A stretch of DNA of 64,000 bases from Providencia alcalifaciens (GTDB taxonomy: Bacteria; Pseudomonadota; Gammaproteobacteria; Enterobacterales; Enterobacteriaceae): NCBI RefSeq assembly GCF_915403165.1, contig NZ_OU659204.1, positions 3,348,001 to 3,412,000 of the forward strand, in the 5' to 3' direction. The notes beneath the pieces are model-generated. The model ran no database searches, had not been told where the DNA came from, and was given only the letters and a program-made list of their open reading frames with translations. Positions 1 through 10,256 of the stretch are shown here, one piece after another; positions within the stretch are counted from its first letter, which is position 1; each line of letters begins with the position of its first letter. The position numbers were made by a program, and so were the translations under genes.

Positions 1-128
1 AAACGATCTTTTTCTTGTACACAGGTAAATTGAAAATTTTTTAAATTATCATTCATTTTGGTATTGGCAGAGCAGCCTGATAGCCATGCGACCATCAATA
101 TTCCACCCAATATTTGCCAATACTTCAT
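1..128 (-). CDS. Sel1-type lipoprotein, probable T6SS immunity protein (partial, second copy)
   Basis: Only the N-terminal 42 codons are in the window; the gene continues beyond base 1. It starts at an ATG at 128 and encodes a short lipoprotein signal with a lipobox-like LSGC at residues 16-19. The sequence after the cysteine (MNDNLKNFQF, then CVQEKDR) is nearly identical to the neighbouring lipoprotein at 143-1090, so the two are tandem duplicates. By family context I infer a second immunity protein guarding the periplasm against the phospholipase effector upstream. The missing C-terminus prevents a check for Sel1 repeats in this copy. Confidence 0.7.
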   Translation of the reverse strand, partial: MKYWQILGGILMVAWLSGCSANTKMNDNLKNFQFTCVQEKDR

Positions 129-142
129 GATATGGCTTTGCA

Positions 143-1090
143 TTATTGTGGCTCTTTTTGATATTCAAACGAGCCATCCCATTCAGGGAGTTCTGCAGGT
201 GGTAGCGGGACAATCTTATTGATATCAGGGAATTTAGCGTAGGGATTCTTACTTAACTCTTGATCAATCAGCTTATAGCGCCTGACACGTTCAGGATCAA
301 TTTTTTGCCCCAAATAATCTAATTTATTATTTGGGTCATTAGTATTAAAAGCATCGGCTAATGTATAAGCTCCAAGTTCGTGTCCATATCGGGCAGATAA
401 TTGTAAATAATATAAAGATTTAGTGTAGTCATTATCCGAGTAATTCATACCTAAACGATAAGCTGCATTTGCATAACCTTGTTCTGCTGAGCACGCCAAC
501 ATCGAGCGACCTAAATCCAGTCGATAAGACTGCGGTTTGGTGGCATCCATAAATCGAAGACCTATCACATATTGAGCATCTGGGTTTCCCAACACTGCCG
601 CTTTAAGCATGTATTGGAATGCAGCTTCGGAGTCTTGATCTACTCCATACCCTTGCTGTAAATAGGTACCCATAATGAAGTAGCCAAATGGGATGTCCAT
701 TTTGATTAAACGTTCAACAAGGTCAATGACCTCTTGTTGCCTGAATTGACCTTGTAATGGGGCTACATCACCCGCCGCTATCAGCGCTTGTAGATTCCCC
801 ATGGCTTTAACATGGTTTTTCATGGCTGCTTGACGATACAGAGAACCAATACGGGCATAATCTTTTTTGCCTTTTTGCTTTTCTAAACTCCGAGCCTCCT
901 TAAACCACGCATCGGCTTCGGGCTCGAAAGGGGGAAAACGATCTTTTTCTTGCGTACAGATAAATTGAAAGTTTTTTAAATTATCATTCATTTTAGGTTT
1001 CGCTCCACAGCCGAAAAGAAAAAAAACAGTAACGCAAATGGTTAAAATACGAGACGGATTCAATGATTGCCCTAATCTAATGCTGACCAT
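143..1090 (-). CDS. Sel1-repeat lipoprotein, probable immunity protein for the Tle5-type effector
   Basis: 315 residues. A signal peptide ends in a lipobox-like LFGC near residue 28, so the protein should be a lipoprotein facing the periplasm. The body has Sel1/TPR-like helical repeats, visible as recurring patterns such as GYFIMGTYLQQGYGVDQDSE, then AAVLGNPDAQYVIGLRFMDA and CSAEQGYANAAYRLGMNY. Its start overlaps the end of the phospholipase gene by 19 bases, and a GAGAA sits 6 bases before the ATG. Sel1-type lipoproteins paired with Tle5 phospholipases are known T6SS immunity proteins (Tli5 type). Effector neutralisation is therefore a family-based inference, strengthened by the gene order vgrG, effector, immunity. 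Confidence 0.75.
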   Translation of the reverse strand: MVSIRLGQSLNPSRILTICVTVFFLFGCGAKPKMNDNLKNFQFICTQEKDRFPPFEPEADAWFKEARSLEKQKGKKDYARIGSLYRQAAMKNHVKAMGNLQALIAAGDVAPLQGQFRQQEVIDLVERLIKMDIPFGYFIMGTYLQQGYGVDQDSEAAFQYMLKAAVLGNPDAQYVIGLRFMDATKPQSYRLDLGRSMLACSAEQGYANAAYRLGMNYSDNDYTKSLYYLQLSARYGHELGAYTLADAFNTNDPNNKLDYLGQKIDPERVRRYKLIDQELSKNPYAKFPDINKIVPLPPAELPEWDGSFEYQKEPQ

Positions 1091-2940
1091 GATGTGTTCT
1101 CATCTAGAAATTCAATTAAAGAGGCTGTAGGTTTTTCATTCTTGAGTTTTTTGTCTTTGTTTTTTTCAATGATTCTCCCCCAATCTTTATATGTTTGTTC
1201 TGGATCATCCGTTGCTTTTCCTGTGTGGAGTTGCCATAAATGTCGGCGCATTGGGGGGATCAGTCCTACTGGGTCACTGTCTTGCAGTACAATATTGAGT
1301 TCGCTATCAAAGCGCATACTGCGTAAGTTGATATTGCTGGAGCCGAGGGTTAAAAAAACATCATCCACCATCATCACCTTGCTGTGAACATACACCGGTT
1401 GCCATAATGACGGCTTTAATGGGTCTGGCTTCGGCGACACTAAGCTACACACATGTACTTTTAAGCCTTCAATGTTTTTGGCATTTACCGGCGCTGTTTT
1501 TTCTAATTCAGGGTGAGCTTTACGGTGGTAATTAGGCACCACATCAGGACGACCGAGGGCTTCTAACATGCGGTAGGTCATATAGCTTCCTGATTGCAAA
1601 GCTTTTTCTTCGGTCGAGTTGGTGATCACAAACAGATATAGAGGTTTGTCATACCCCCGCGCTTGGCGCTCCTCAATGGCTTTTTTGATTTTCGCCACAA
1701 ACGGAGGATAACGAAAATATTGGTTTTCCATATAGATATATTTACGCGCTAAACACAGGGCATTGTTATACAAAGTTTCCACTTCAAAACAGTTGCTTTG
1801 AGGCTGGGTGCGGCAAATTTGTGCCATGGTCGGTTTTAAAGGAAAGTTCGGGTCTAAGTCTAATCGCTGGTTGAGTACCTTCATTTTCTCTTCACTGAAA
1901 CAGTGCTGAGCTGCGGTCATGGTGCTGTATTGATTGAGTTCAGGTTCGGGCCCAATATTTTTTTCCCATGCTTCTACAAAGTTATGATAAAGATGGGAAA
2001 CGACCCCACCACAGACACAGGATGAATTATCTTGCCACGGGGTTTCCCCATCCCGTCCTTCGGACGCTCTCACCTGAATACCTTGATGGTCATCTTTATC
2101 CCAATATGCCGAAAGCATATTGTGTCCCATCACAAACCCCACGGCATTTTCAGGCTCTTGATAATCAATCACCACCACCTTTTGGTGATGGGTGGGGTAT
2201 AAGGTGAGCAATAGTTTTTGGCGTAACGAGGGGTCAGGATAACACTCTGTTAATTTATCATTAGCCTGCTGTATCGCGTCGTCATTCCCTTGCTTACCCA
2301 GTGCTGCGATTAAATCGTCAACTTCCTTTTTATTGCATTCTTCCTTCATGGCATTAAGCCGCTGACTTGCTTCTTTTCGGTCTTTACCCCATGACATTTC
2401 ACGGTGTTCAACAATGAGGTTGCCTTTACCGATAAGCTTTTTCTTGACGTTATAATGCCACTCTTTATCATATTCATAATCTGCTTTGGTTAGCACACTG
2501 GTTTTAACACCGTCCGCACCATAGCCGGGGACATAATCCCCAAAAATATCTTTTTCCGTCCGCTGAGTTTTAAAGGCACCGTAGCCGGGAAAATTCGGGT
2601 CAGTGAGTTGCCCGAGTTGTGTAAACCACACCAGAACACGCACTTTGACGTTGCGAACCTCCGCTGCCTCTTTGAGTAAATCCCCTAAGCGCTTGGCGGT
2701 TCCTCCGCGGGTAATATACATGGAGGATTGAAATCCCCATGTAATGATATTGATGCTATGCTTGGCTTGCTCGATGGCAGAGGCTAAGGCTTTAAACGCA
2801 CGTTCACCGTTGATGAGTGGCGCAAATCCAGTCTGTTGCGGTGAATATTCTCCACTTGCAAACCATTGTGGCGTTAAGACAACACAGGTGCCGACTCGTG
2901 GCACAATATTGATGGTTTGAGTGGTCTTCTTCATGTTCAC
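1072..2940 (-). CDS. Phospholipase D-family T6SS effector (Tle5-like)
   Basis: About 622 residues. Two HKD (HxKxxxxD) catalytic motifs are visible: HQKVVVID near residue 252 and HSKVMMVD near residue 519, the second followed by LGSSNINLRSM. This is the arrangement of phospholipase D enzymes and of Tle5 antibacterial effectors, which hydrolyse membrane phospholipids in the periplasm of target cells. There is no signal peptide, as expected for T6SS cargo. I chose the GTG at 2940 because AAGGAA lies 6 bases upstream of it; an in-frame ATG at 2967 would overlap vgrG, and an ATG at 2934 is also possible. It follows vgrG directly and overlaps the immunity gene, so delivery by the neighbouring VgrG is likely. 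Confidence 0.85.
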   Translation of the reverse strand: MNMKKTTQTINIVPRVGTCVVLTPQWFASGEYSPQQTGFAPLINGERAFKALASAIEQAKHSINIITWGFQSSMYITRGGTAKRLGDLLKEAAEVRNVKVRVLVWFTQLGQLTDPNFPGYGAFKTQRTEKDIFGDYVPGYGADGVKTSVLTKADYEYDKEWHYNVKKKLIGKGNLIVEHREMSWGKDRKEASQRLNAMKEECNKKEVDDLIAALGKQGNDDAIQQANDKLTECYPDPSLRQKLLLTLYPTHHQKVVVIDYQEPENAVGFVMGHNMLSAYWDKDDHQGIQVRASEGRDGETPWQDNSSCVCGGVVSHLYHNFVEAWEKNIGPEPELNQYSTMTAAQHCFSEEKMKVLNQRLDLDPNFPLKPTMAQICRTQPQSNCFEVETLYNNALCLARKYIYMENQYFRYPPFVAKIKKAIEERQARGYDKPLYLFVITNSTEEKALQSGSYMTYRMLEALGRPDVVPNYHRKAHPELEKTAPVNAKNIEGLKVHVCSLVSPKPDPLKPSLWQPVYVHSKVMMVDDVFLTLGSSNINLRSMRFDSELNIVLQDSDPVGLIPPMRRHLWQLHTGKATDDPEQTYKDWGRIIEKNKDKKLKNEKPTASLIEFLDENTSWSALD

Positions 2941-2950
2941 AATACGTTCC

Positions 2951-5671
2951 TTATTTTGTGGTGTCATCGGGGGTTAACAGCGGATTTAAAAGCTGATGAA
3001 AGACACTTTTATGGGGCAATCCAGCTTCACCTTTATCCATCATGTTCAGTGGTGGTTCAATCACTCTAAACCCTTGCTGGGCCACATCCTCTTCATCAGG
3101 TTCATCCGTTTCTGGCTGTAGGTGAATATCAAAATTTTCACCATTCATCAGTTCAACACGGTATTTTTCTATCGAAACATCATGTTCAATCTGAATATTT
3201 CCATTTTCATCGGTGAATCCTTTCGCTAATAGCGCTCCATTACCATATAAAGTATACGGCTCAAACGCACGCGCCTTCATTGGGCTTTGTGGTGACGAGC
3301 TCAGTTGAAAACGCAAAGTTTGTTTTGGCATCGATTGCGGAAATTGTGGATGGGTCACATCCATAGACGCAGGGCCTTCAACCACCCAGTTAGTGGCTTT
3401 CACCGTTTGGTTGCTGGGGCTGCCGTACTCTATCTGCCCGCCTTTTAAGCGAATATAGGCTCCGCCACAAGTCAGCAATAATTCATCTTTAGCGGCGACC
3501 ACCGTTTTACCGCCGGTACTGGTGACGGTCATGTCTTTGAGTGAGGTAAGGTGCATTTCATCACTCTGCGCTTGAATTTCGACTTTGCCTTTTGCGGCAA
3601 AAGCTTTAATTCCTAGAGTGTGAGCAAATAAGCTAATTGCTTTGCCTGCCGCTAAGGTGATTTTTTTACCGACTGAGATATCGGCCTGTTTATTAGCCGT
3701 CAGGGTAATGTTTTCACCACTATTCGCCTGTACGGTCTTGGGTGATGTTAAGGCAATACCCGCAGGCGCACTGAGTAATAGCGCCGCTTGTTGTAGTTCT
3801 TGAATCGATTGGGTGAGTAAGGTTTGTTGAGCATTTAAATCGGCCAGTTCGGCTTTTGCAACGTCAGCGGCTTCCCGTAGTGAGCTCACTAAGTTTAATG
3901 CATCCTCCAATTGCTGTTTGGCTTCGCGCATATCCAGTTGTTCAGAAGCGGCTTTGGTGCGTAAATCCGTGCTGATAAACAGCCCTTTACCTGCTCGAAT
4001 AGCGCCCCAACTGTCAGTGCGCAGTTCAAAGCCGTCACCGCGTTTTTCACGTCCTTGATTCACCAAATGCCCTAAATTCAGTTGGGATTTACCGCCGTAT
4101 TCAGTACTGAGCTTGATGTGCTCTTGCCCGCGCTTATCTTCCATGCGCAGTTTGTTATTTGCGGGGGTTCGGATGACGTTACGGGTATTGTTTTTATCCG
4201 TCACATGGTCGGTGCGATGGGAGTCATGCAGCGCATGGGCGATATACGGCCTATCCGGGTCACCCTCATGGAATGCGACTGCAATCTCAGTCCCTTGGAT
4301 TAACGGAAAGTGCATCCCGTAGGTATCGCCCGCATACGGTTTCGCCAGCCGCAAAGGCATGCTTTCATACCCTGTCGGCTTTTCATCACGGTCTGCATCA
4401 AATTTCACCCAGTAAAAGCCGTGTTCATTTTGATGGGCGTAAATATCATGGGATTTGGCGCTGGTGATACGCGCCATTAATGTGCCTGCAATCACGGGAC
4501 GAGGCTTTAGAACAGGTCGCCAGCACAGTGCTTCGGTGTACGGTGCCGCATCAAACTGAATAGTTAATGCGCTGCTGCGACTGCCTGAAAATCGTAATCG
4601 CGTGATTAAAATTTCGGATTGAAAATCCGTGGGTAAGGTTGACGGCAACTGGCTATCAATCACTTTAAAAATCATCAACGGCGTCAGGCGCGGGGAATTG
4701 CTTTTTCCTCGCAGCAGCGTTTGACGCGCAAGAAAGCGTTCATGGTCAAGTCGTGACCAGAAATGCGCCGTTTCGGTTTCCGGTTGGTATTTTTCACCGC
4801 GCTCAAGGTGGCGGGGTTTATAGTGATACACATCCCCGTAGTTGATGTCCTCCCCTTCACCTCGCGTCATGTCCGTTTCAATGGATTGCAAGGTTAGCAG
4901 CGCTTGGCGGTGATTATAGTCTTTGGTGGTGACACTGCGCTCCACCACTTGGTGACGCAACGATAATCCCCACACACTCTCAACGCCATTGTCATTCATG
5001 CCAGAAGGGCTATTGAGTGGCAGCTGTAAATCATACACATAGGCGCGTTGGCTATCGCCAAAGTGAATAATTTCCGTCTTCGTGTCGGTCTGAAGACTAA
5101 AGGAATAGAAAATCCCCACTTCACTGAGCAAACGCTCAATAAATTGCCAGTCGCTTTCATTGATTTGGTTGATTTGTTCCCGCTTGGGGTATTGGCGCTG
5201 TAAATGAAACTCAAATTCCCAGCCCTGCATTTTGTGTTCACGCAAAATAAGCTCAATAACCTCTGGCACGGATTTATTGAGGAAAAAACGGTGAGAGCGC
5301 ATTTGATGGCGCAGCAACGAAACAAAGGGTTCAATCACAATTTGGTATTGTGCTTCATCTGCTGAACCCGATAATCGCTTAAAATGCGTGACCACGCCAT
5401 GCACTCGCTTTTGCGGTTCATTCAGTGAACTCAAGGCTGCCAAAGGAATGGTGGGAGATGAAAAGGTAAAATGGGCGGTATGACGAAGAAATTGTTGAGC
5501 TTGTAGGTTTTGGACTGGAGAGGTGAACGTTATCTGATAACGATAGGTTTCACTAATGGCTTCTCGCCCAGAGAAAGCTTCAACATCCAATGGAACACTA
5601 CAACCTTGAACACCCAATTGATAGCGATTATGGAGTGGAGCGATTTTTAAAGCGAGATCCTGTAAGCCCAT
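2951..5671 (-). CDS. vgrG: Type VI secretion spike protein VgrG
   Basis: 906 residues. The N-terminal two thirds are typical VgrG (gp27/gp5-like): the early region reads NRYQLGVQGCSVPLDVEAFS and the middle contains GTEIAVAFHEGDPDRPYI, a hallmark of the gp5 OB-fold region. A helical segment around residues 570-620 and a DUF2345-like beta-helix of short repeats follow. The last 150 residues or so are an extension that could dock cargo. The ORF extends upstream to a TTG at 5707, but the ATG at 5671 has AAAGGAG 9 bases upstream and begins MGLQDLALK, so I use it. No T6SS sheath, tube or baseplate genes are in the window, so this is an orphan vgrG island loaded with a lipase and its immunity genes. 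Confidence 0.93.
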   Translation of the reverse strand: MGLQDLALKIAPLHNRYQLGVQGCSVPLDVEAFSGREAISETYRYQITFTSPVQNLQAQQFLRHTAHFTFSSPTIPLAALSSLNEPQKRVHGVVTHFKRLSGSADEAQYQIVIEPFVSLLRHQMRSHRFFLNKSVPEVIELILREHKMQGWEFEFHLQRQYPKREQINQINESDWQFIERLLSEVGIFYSFSLQTDTKTEIIHFGDSQRAYVYDLQLPLNSPSGMNDNGVESVWGLSLRHQVVERSVTTKDYNHRQALLTLQSIETDMTRGEGEDINYGDVYHYKPRHLERGEKYQPETETAHFWSRLDHERFLARQTLLRGKSNSPRLTPLMIFKVIDSQLPSTLPTDFQSEILITRLRFSGSRSSALTIQFDAAPYTEALCWRPVLKPRPVIAGTLMARITSAKSHDIYAHQNEHGFYWVKFDADRDEKPTGYESMPLRLAKPYAGDTYGMHFPLIQGTEIAVAFHEGDPDRPYIAHALHDSHRTDHVTDKNNTRNVIRTPANNKLRMEDKRGQEHIKLSTEYGGKSQLNLGHLVNQGREKRGDGFELRTDSWGAIRAGKGLFISTDLRTKAASEQLDMREAKQQLEDALNLVSSLREAADVAKAELADLNAQQTLLTQSIQELQQAALLLSAPAGIALTSPKTVQANSGENITLTANKQADISVGKKITLAAGKAISLFAHTLGIKAFAAKGKVEIQAQSDEMHLTSLKDMTVTSTGGKTVVAAKDELLLTCGGAYIRLKGGQIEYGSPSNQTVKATNWVVEGPASMDVTHPQFPQSMPKQTLRFQLSSSPQSPMKARAFEPYTLYGNGALLAKGFTDENGNIQIEHDVSIEKYRVELMNGENFDIHLQPETDEPDEEDVAQQGFRVIEPPLNMMDKGEAGLPHKSVFHQLLNPLLTPDDTTK

Positions 5672-5885
5672 TCTATTCGTGCTCCTTTTCTGCTTGTTCC
5701 GTGGCAACCAGTAATAAAAGCAAAGGTAGAAAGGTCACCAACCCAAATTCATTTTATTTAACTTAAGTTAAACAGAAGACCAGTAAATGAACTTGAAATC
5801 AACCATAATTTTCAAGAATGGGACTTATAGAAGAATTATCCGAAAGCATTTAATCCGTTTGTGGTAGAACGGATGGACAGGAAAG

Positions 5886-5930
5886 AAAAGCACCTTCGTC
5901 AATCAATGATCAACGTTTAAGGTGCTTTTT
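5886..5930 (-). terminator. Rho-independent terminator after epmA
   Basis: An 11-base perfect inverted repeat (AAAAGCACCTT and AAGGTGCTTTT) flanks a 22-base loop, with T-rich DNA on both sides. It sits 25 bases beyond the epmA stop and upstream of the vgrG start, so it should isolate epmA from the T6SS island. Confidence 0.75.
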
Positions 5931-5954
5931 AATGTCATAGATAGAAACTGAGTA

Positions 5955-6932
5955 CTAAGCAATCGTCACTGGGAATGCAATCACATCACTGATTCGTTCG
6001 GCATTCAGTGCCAGCATGATTAAGCGGTCAACCCCAACAGCAACACCGGAACATGCTGGTAAGCCGTGCTCAAGCGCTGCAAGCAAGTTTTCATCAATCG
6101 GTTGAACAGGTAAACCCATTGCAGCACGTTTGCGATTATCTTGCTCGAAACGTTGGCGCTGTTCGCCCACATCGGTCAGCTCATGGAAGCCATTTGCCAG
6201 CTCCATGCCTTTAAAATAGACTTCAAAACGCTCTGCTACACGGTGATCTTCTGTGCTAATCACCGCTAATGACGCTTGCGTTGCCGGGAAGTGATAAACC
6301 ACCGCAGGCTTCTCTTTACCAATGTGTGGCTCCACGCCCATGGTGAACAGTAGCTGCAACAAGGTATCGCGGTCTTCTTCATTGTCTGCCACATTGCTTA
6401 AATCTAAGCGGGCAGCCACTTCACGTAACTCGCTTTTTTCCGCAGAGAGCGGGTCAATGTCTAAGTGGCGTAAAAAAGCTTGCTGATAAGAGAGTAGCTC
6501 AGCACTTTCGCATTCCAGCACTTGTTGCAGAAGGTCATCCACTTCATTGATTAGGCGATACATATCAAAGTGTGGGCGATACCATTCCAGCATCGTAAAT
6601 TCAGGGTTATGGTGTCTTCCTGCTTCTTCATTACGGAAACTGCGGCACATTTGATAGATAGGGCCACTTCCCGCTGCCAATAAGCGCTTCATATGGTATT
6701 CAGGGCTGGTCATTAAATATAAATTGATGCCCTGAGCAGCACCGGGTCCCACAAAACGAGTTTCAAATGGAACAAGATGAATGTCAGTCACTGTCGCCTG
6801 ACTCATTGCGGGTGTGTCTACCTCAAGTACACAGCGATCAGCGAAAAAACGTCTGATTTCCGCAACAATTTTTGCGCGCTGTAACAGGTTAGCGATGGGG
6901 GCTGTAGGCAGCCAATTCGCTACTTCACTCAT
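5955..6932 (-). CDS. epmA: Elongation factor P--(R)-beta-lysine ligase EpmA
   Basis: 325 residues, the usual length for EpmA (PoxA/GenX). The protein is a truncated class II lysyl-tRNA synthetase: it has the catalytic core but no tRNA anticodon-binding domain. Class II signatures are visible: [20 protein letters not shown] (motif 2, about residues 96-115) and the C-terminal [12 protein letters not shown] (motif 3). EpmA activates (R)-beta-lysine and attaches it to Lys34 of EF-P; efp and epmB are also in this window. A TTGGAG lies upstream of the ATG. The divergent arrangement next to frdA is the same as in E. coli. Confidence 0.97.
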   Translation of the reverse strand: MSEVANWLPTAPIANLLQRAKIVAEIRRFFADRCVLEVDTPAMSQATVTDIHLVPFETRFVGPGAAQGINLYLMTSPEYHMKRLLAAGSGPIYQMCRSFRNEEAGRHHNPEFTMLEWYRPHFDMYRLINEVDDLLQQVLECESAELLSYQQAFLRHLDIDPLSAEKSELREVAARLDLSNVADNEEDRDTLLQLLFTMGVEPHIGKEKPAVVYHFPATQASLAVISTEDHRVAERFEVYFKGMELANGFHELTDVGEQRQRFEQDNRKRAAMGLPVQPIDENLLAALEHGLPACSGVAVGVDRLIMLALNAERISDVIAFPVTIA

Positions 6933-7718
6933 TAAAATAACTCCAAAATAAACTTAGTCGTGCAGTGTACTCACCTCCCCCTTAACACACAATGGAATAT
7001 TGTGGATATTATGCGCTATCTGAGTATCGATAGGGGATATGATTCAAGGCGAGAAAAGATGACGTGATTATCTCCTGCTTTATATGATTAGGCAAAAAAG
7101 CTTTCTTATTAACTTTTAACATTTGGTTAAAAAAAAACAAAAACATGATTTTTTCTTATCGCTTGTGATGCAAATGTTAAAATCAAACTTCGCCGCTCAC
7201 CTTATTGATACAATTTAAATCTGTTTTTTAGCATTAAAAATTAAGCGACTTACTAAACAGTGAACTCTTTCGCAATTTTATCTTCGATATGATTCTAGAA
7301 TTTCCTCGAGGAACACCAGATTATCCACTGTTAGAAAGAAAAACCTGACGATTTTAGTTGGTTTTAAATGCTAGGAATTCCGTTAAATTTAATGATAATT
7401 ATTTGAAATTCCTTTTTATTATTTCCAGTTTCTCTACAATTTCTTCGCACCCAAAAACAATTTACAAAAAGAAGACGCAGATCACACTTTAAGGGTAATA
7501 TCACCCAAAACACCTTTCTATATCAAATTTATCCCTGCCACTATTCGTTATAATTCCCAACATAATAAGTCGTTATTAGCTATTATATATTTACGATTAA
7601 AAAAAGATTCTTTGCAGATTTGCCTAAAGGCAAACCGAAACTGAAATAGCTAAGCACTAAAAGTATTTAAAAGAATTTATTAATTTTACACTTTACACTT
7701 GAACAATGGAGAAGCGCA
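6933..7718 (+). promoter_or_regulatory. Intergenic region epmA-frdA with candidate FNR-type frd promoter
   Basis: This is a gene-free, AT-rich 786 bases between divergent epmA and frdA. A perfect -10 box TATAAT lies at 7549-7554. A perfect FNR half-site ATCAA lies at 7522-7526, and the 14-base window 7513-7526 would be centred at about -41.5 if transcription starts near 7561. The upstream half matches poorly. In E. coli the frd operon is activated by FNR from a similarly imperfect site, so this is a plausible anaerobic promoter with a leader of about 160 bases. Another 8-of-10 FNR-like match (TTGATACAATTTAA, 7205-7218) is much further upstream. Confidence 0.35.
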
Positions 7719-9515
7719 GTGCAAACCTTCAATGCCGATTTAGCGATTATCGGGGCCGGGGGCGCAGGCTTACGTGCAGCAATTGCTGCTGCTGAAGCAA
7801 ATCCCAATATCAAGATTGCTCTGGTCTCAAAAGTTTACCCTATGCGTAGCCACACCGTGGCCGCAGAGGGGGGATCAGCCGCAGTTACTCAAGCCCATGA
7901 TTCCTATGACTATCATTTTAATGATACCGTTTCTGGTGGTGACTGGCTGTGTGAGCAAGATGTCGTCGATTATTTCGTCGAACACTGCCCAACAGAAATG
8001 ACCCAACTGGAACAATGGGGATGCCCTTGGAGCCGTAAACCAGATGGTTCAGTTAACGTTCGCCGTTTCGGTGGGATGAAAATTGAACGTACTTGGTTCG
8101 CAGCCGATAAGACTGGCTTCCACATGCTGCATACCCTGTTCCAAACATCATTAAAATATCCTCAAATCCAACGTTTCGACGAGCACTTTGTTCTCGACAT
8201 CATTGTGGACGAAGGTCAGGCGCGTGGTCTGGTTGCTCTGAACATGATGGAAGGTACGAAAGTTCAAATTCGTGCCAATGCTATCGTTATGGCCACGGGT
8301 GGTGCGGGTCGTGTTTACCGCTATAACACCAACGGCGGTATCGTAACCGGTGACGGTATGGGTATGGCGTTGCGTCATGGCGTGCCATTACGGGATATGG
8401 AGTTCGTTCAATATCACCCTACTGGTCTACCAGGTTCCGGTATCCTGATGACTGAAGGTTGTCGTGGTGAAGGCGGTATCTTAGTCAACAAAGATGGCTA
8501 TCGCTATCTACAAGACTACGGTATGGGCCCTGAAACGCCACTGGGCAAACCAGAAAACAAATATATGGAACTGGGTCCTCGTGACAAAGTTTCACAAGCA
8601 TTCTGGCACGAATGGCGTGCAGGTCGCACTATCAGCACTCACCGTGGTGATGTTGTGTATCTGGATTTACGTCACTTAGGTGCTGAAAAACTGCATGAAC
8701 GTCTACCATTTATCTGTGAGCTGGCAAAAGCTTACGTCGGTGTTGACCCTGTAAACGAGCCAATTCCTGTTCGTCCAACAGCTCACTACACCATGGGTGG
8801 TATTGAAACTGATCAACGCACAGAAACCCGTATTAAAGGTCTGTTTGCTGTGGGTGAGTGTTCATCTGTTGGCTTACACGGTGCAAACCGTTTAGGTTCT
8901 AACTCACTGGCAGAATTAGTGGTATTTGGTCGCTTAGCGGGTGAAGAAGCGGCACGTCATGCGGCTGAAGCTACTCCTGCAAATGCAAGCGCTATCGAAG
9001 CACGTACTCGTGACATCGAAAATGACCTGCAAAAACTTCTGAACCAAAAAGGTAAAGAGAGCTGGTCGAAAATCCGTGATGAAATGGGTGTTTCGATGGA
9101 AGAAGGTTGCGGTATCTACCGTACGCCTGAATTAATGCAGAAAACCGTTGATAAACTGGCAGAGCTGAAAGAGCGCTTCAAGCATGTTGAAATCACTGAC
9201 CATAGCAGCGTCTTCAACACTGACTTACTGTACACCATCGAGTTAGGCTTCGGCTTAGATGTGGCGGAATGTATGGCTCACTCTGCGATTAACCGTAAAG
9301 AATCTCGCGGTGCGCACCAACGTCTTGACGAAGGTTGCACTGAGCGTGATGACGTCAACTTCCTGAAACATACTCTGGCGTTCTATAACCCAGAAGGTGC
9401 ACCACGCCTTGAGTACTCTGATGTGAAAATCACTAAATCACAACCAGCGAAACGTGTGTATGGTGCTGAAGGGGCAGCTCAAGATAAGGCGAATAAGGAG
9501 CAAGCTAATGGATGA
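7719..9515 (+). CDS. frdA: Fumarate reductase flavoprotein subunit FrdA
   Basis: 598 residues. It starts with GTG, as E. coli frdA does, and GGAG lies 8 bases upstream. The N-terminus has the FAD-binding pattern [17 protein letters not shown], followed by [14 protein letters not shown], whose histidine carries the covalent FAD in this family. The substrate-site region [21 protein letters not shown] is cut here to its hallmark HPTG...TEGCRGEGG. FrdA reduces fumarate to succinate at the inner membrane during anaerobic respiration, using electrons passed from menaquinol through FrdB. It is the first gene of frdABCD and overlaps frdB by 8 bases. The nearby aspA and dcuA supply fumarate and exchange C4-dicarboxylates. 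Confidence 0.98.
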   Translation: MQTFNADLAIIGAGGAGLRAAIAAAEANPNIKIALVSKVYPMRSHTVAAEGGSAAVTQAHDSYDYHFNDTVSGGDWLCEQDVVDYFVEHCPTEMTQLEQWGCPWSRKPDGSVNVRRFGGMKIERTWFAADKTGFHMLHTLFQTSLKYPQIQRFDEHFVLDIIVDEGQARGLVALNMMEGTKVQIRANAIVMATGGAGRVYRYNTNGGIVTGDGMGMALRHGVPLRDMEFVQYHPTGLPGSGILMTEGCRGEGGILVNKDGYRYLQDYGMGPETPLGKPENKYMELGPRDKVSQAFWHEWRAGRTISTHRGDVVYLDLRHLGAEKLHERLPFICELAKAYVGVDPVNEPIPVRPTAHYTMGGIETDQRTETRIKGLFAVGECSSVGLHGANRLGSNSLAELVVFGRLAGEEAARHAAEATPANASAIEARTRDIENDLQKLLNQKGKESWSKIRDEMGVSMEEGCGIYRTPELMQKTVDKLAELKERFKHVEITDHSSVFNTDLLYTIELGFGLDVAECMAHSAINRKESRGAHQRLDEGCTERDDVNFLKHTLAFYNPEGAPRLEYSDVKITKSQPAKRVYGAEGAAQDKANKEQANG

Positions 9516-10242
9516 TATGAAACACTTAAAAATGGAGATCATGCGTTTCAACCCAGAAACGGACAATGAACCCCATTTAGTGACTTATGATGTCCCTTAT
9601 GACGAGCAAACCTCTTTGTTAGATGCTTTGGGCTACATCAAAGATAACCTCGCGCCAGACCTGTCTTACCGTTGGTCTTGCCGTATGGCTATCTGCGGCT
9701 CTTGTGGCATGATGGTGGACAATGTTCCTAAACTGGCTTGTAAAACATTCCTGCGTGACTATCCGCAAGGAGTCAAAATTGAGCCACTGGGTAACTTCCC
9801 TATCGAGCGTGACCTTGTTGTTGATATGACAAGCTTTATCGAGCGTTTAGAAGCTATCAAACCTTACATTATTGGTAATGATCGCAAACCTTCTGACGGT
9901 CCGAACAAGCAAACTCCGGCTCAGATGGAGAAATATCATCAGTTCTCTGGCTGTATTAACTGCGGTCTGTGCTATGCAGCGTGTCCACAGTTTGGTCTGA
10001 ATCCTGAATTCTTAGGCCCAGCTGCAATCACCTTAGCAGAGCGCTACAACCTCGATAACCGTGACCATGGCGCGAAAGAGCGTATGCCATTATTAAATGG
10101 TGACAACGGTGTATGGAGCTGTACGTTTGTAGGTTACTGCTCTGAAGTCTGTCCTAAGCATGTCGACCCAGCGGCGGCTATCCAACAAGGTAAAGTTGCG
10201 AGTGCGCAAGACTTTGTTATCGCCATGCTGAAGCCACGATAA
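9508..10242 (+). CDS. frdB: Fumarate reductase iron-sulfur subunit FrdB
   Basis: 244 residues. An AAGGAG 7 bases upstream decides the ATG at 9508, inside the end of frdA; the open frame extends further upstream but without similarity. Three iron-sulfur cysteine groups are visible: [11 protein letters not shown] with the downstream LACKTF for the 2Fe-2S cluster, [12 protein letters not shown] for the 4Fe-4S cluster, and [12 protein letters not shown] for the 3Fe-4S cluster. FrdB carries electrons from menaquinol at the FrdCD anchor to the FAD of FrdA. It is nearly collinear with E. coli FrdB. Confidence 0.98.
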   Translation: MDDMKHLKMEIMRFNPETDNEPHLVTYDVPYDEQTSLLDALGYIKDNLAPDLSYRWSCRMAICGSCGMMVDNVPKLACKTFLRDYPQGVKIEPLGNFPIERDLVVDMTSFIERLEAIKPYIIGNDRKPSDGPNKQTPAQMEKYHQFSGCINCGLCYAACPQFGLNPEFLGPAAITLAERYNLDNRDHGAKERMPLLNGDNGVWSCTFVGYCSEVCPKHVDPAAAIQQGKVASAQDFVIAMLKPR

Positions 10243-10256
10243 GGAGAATTGAAGTC

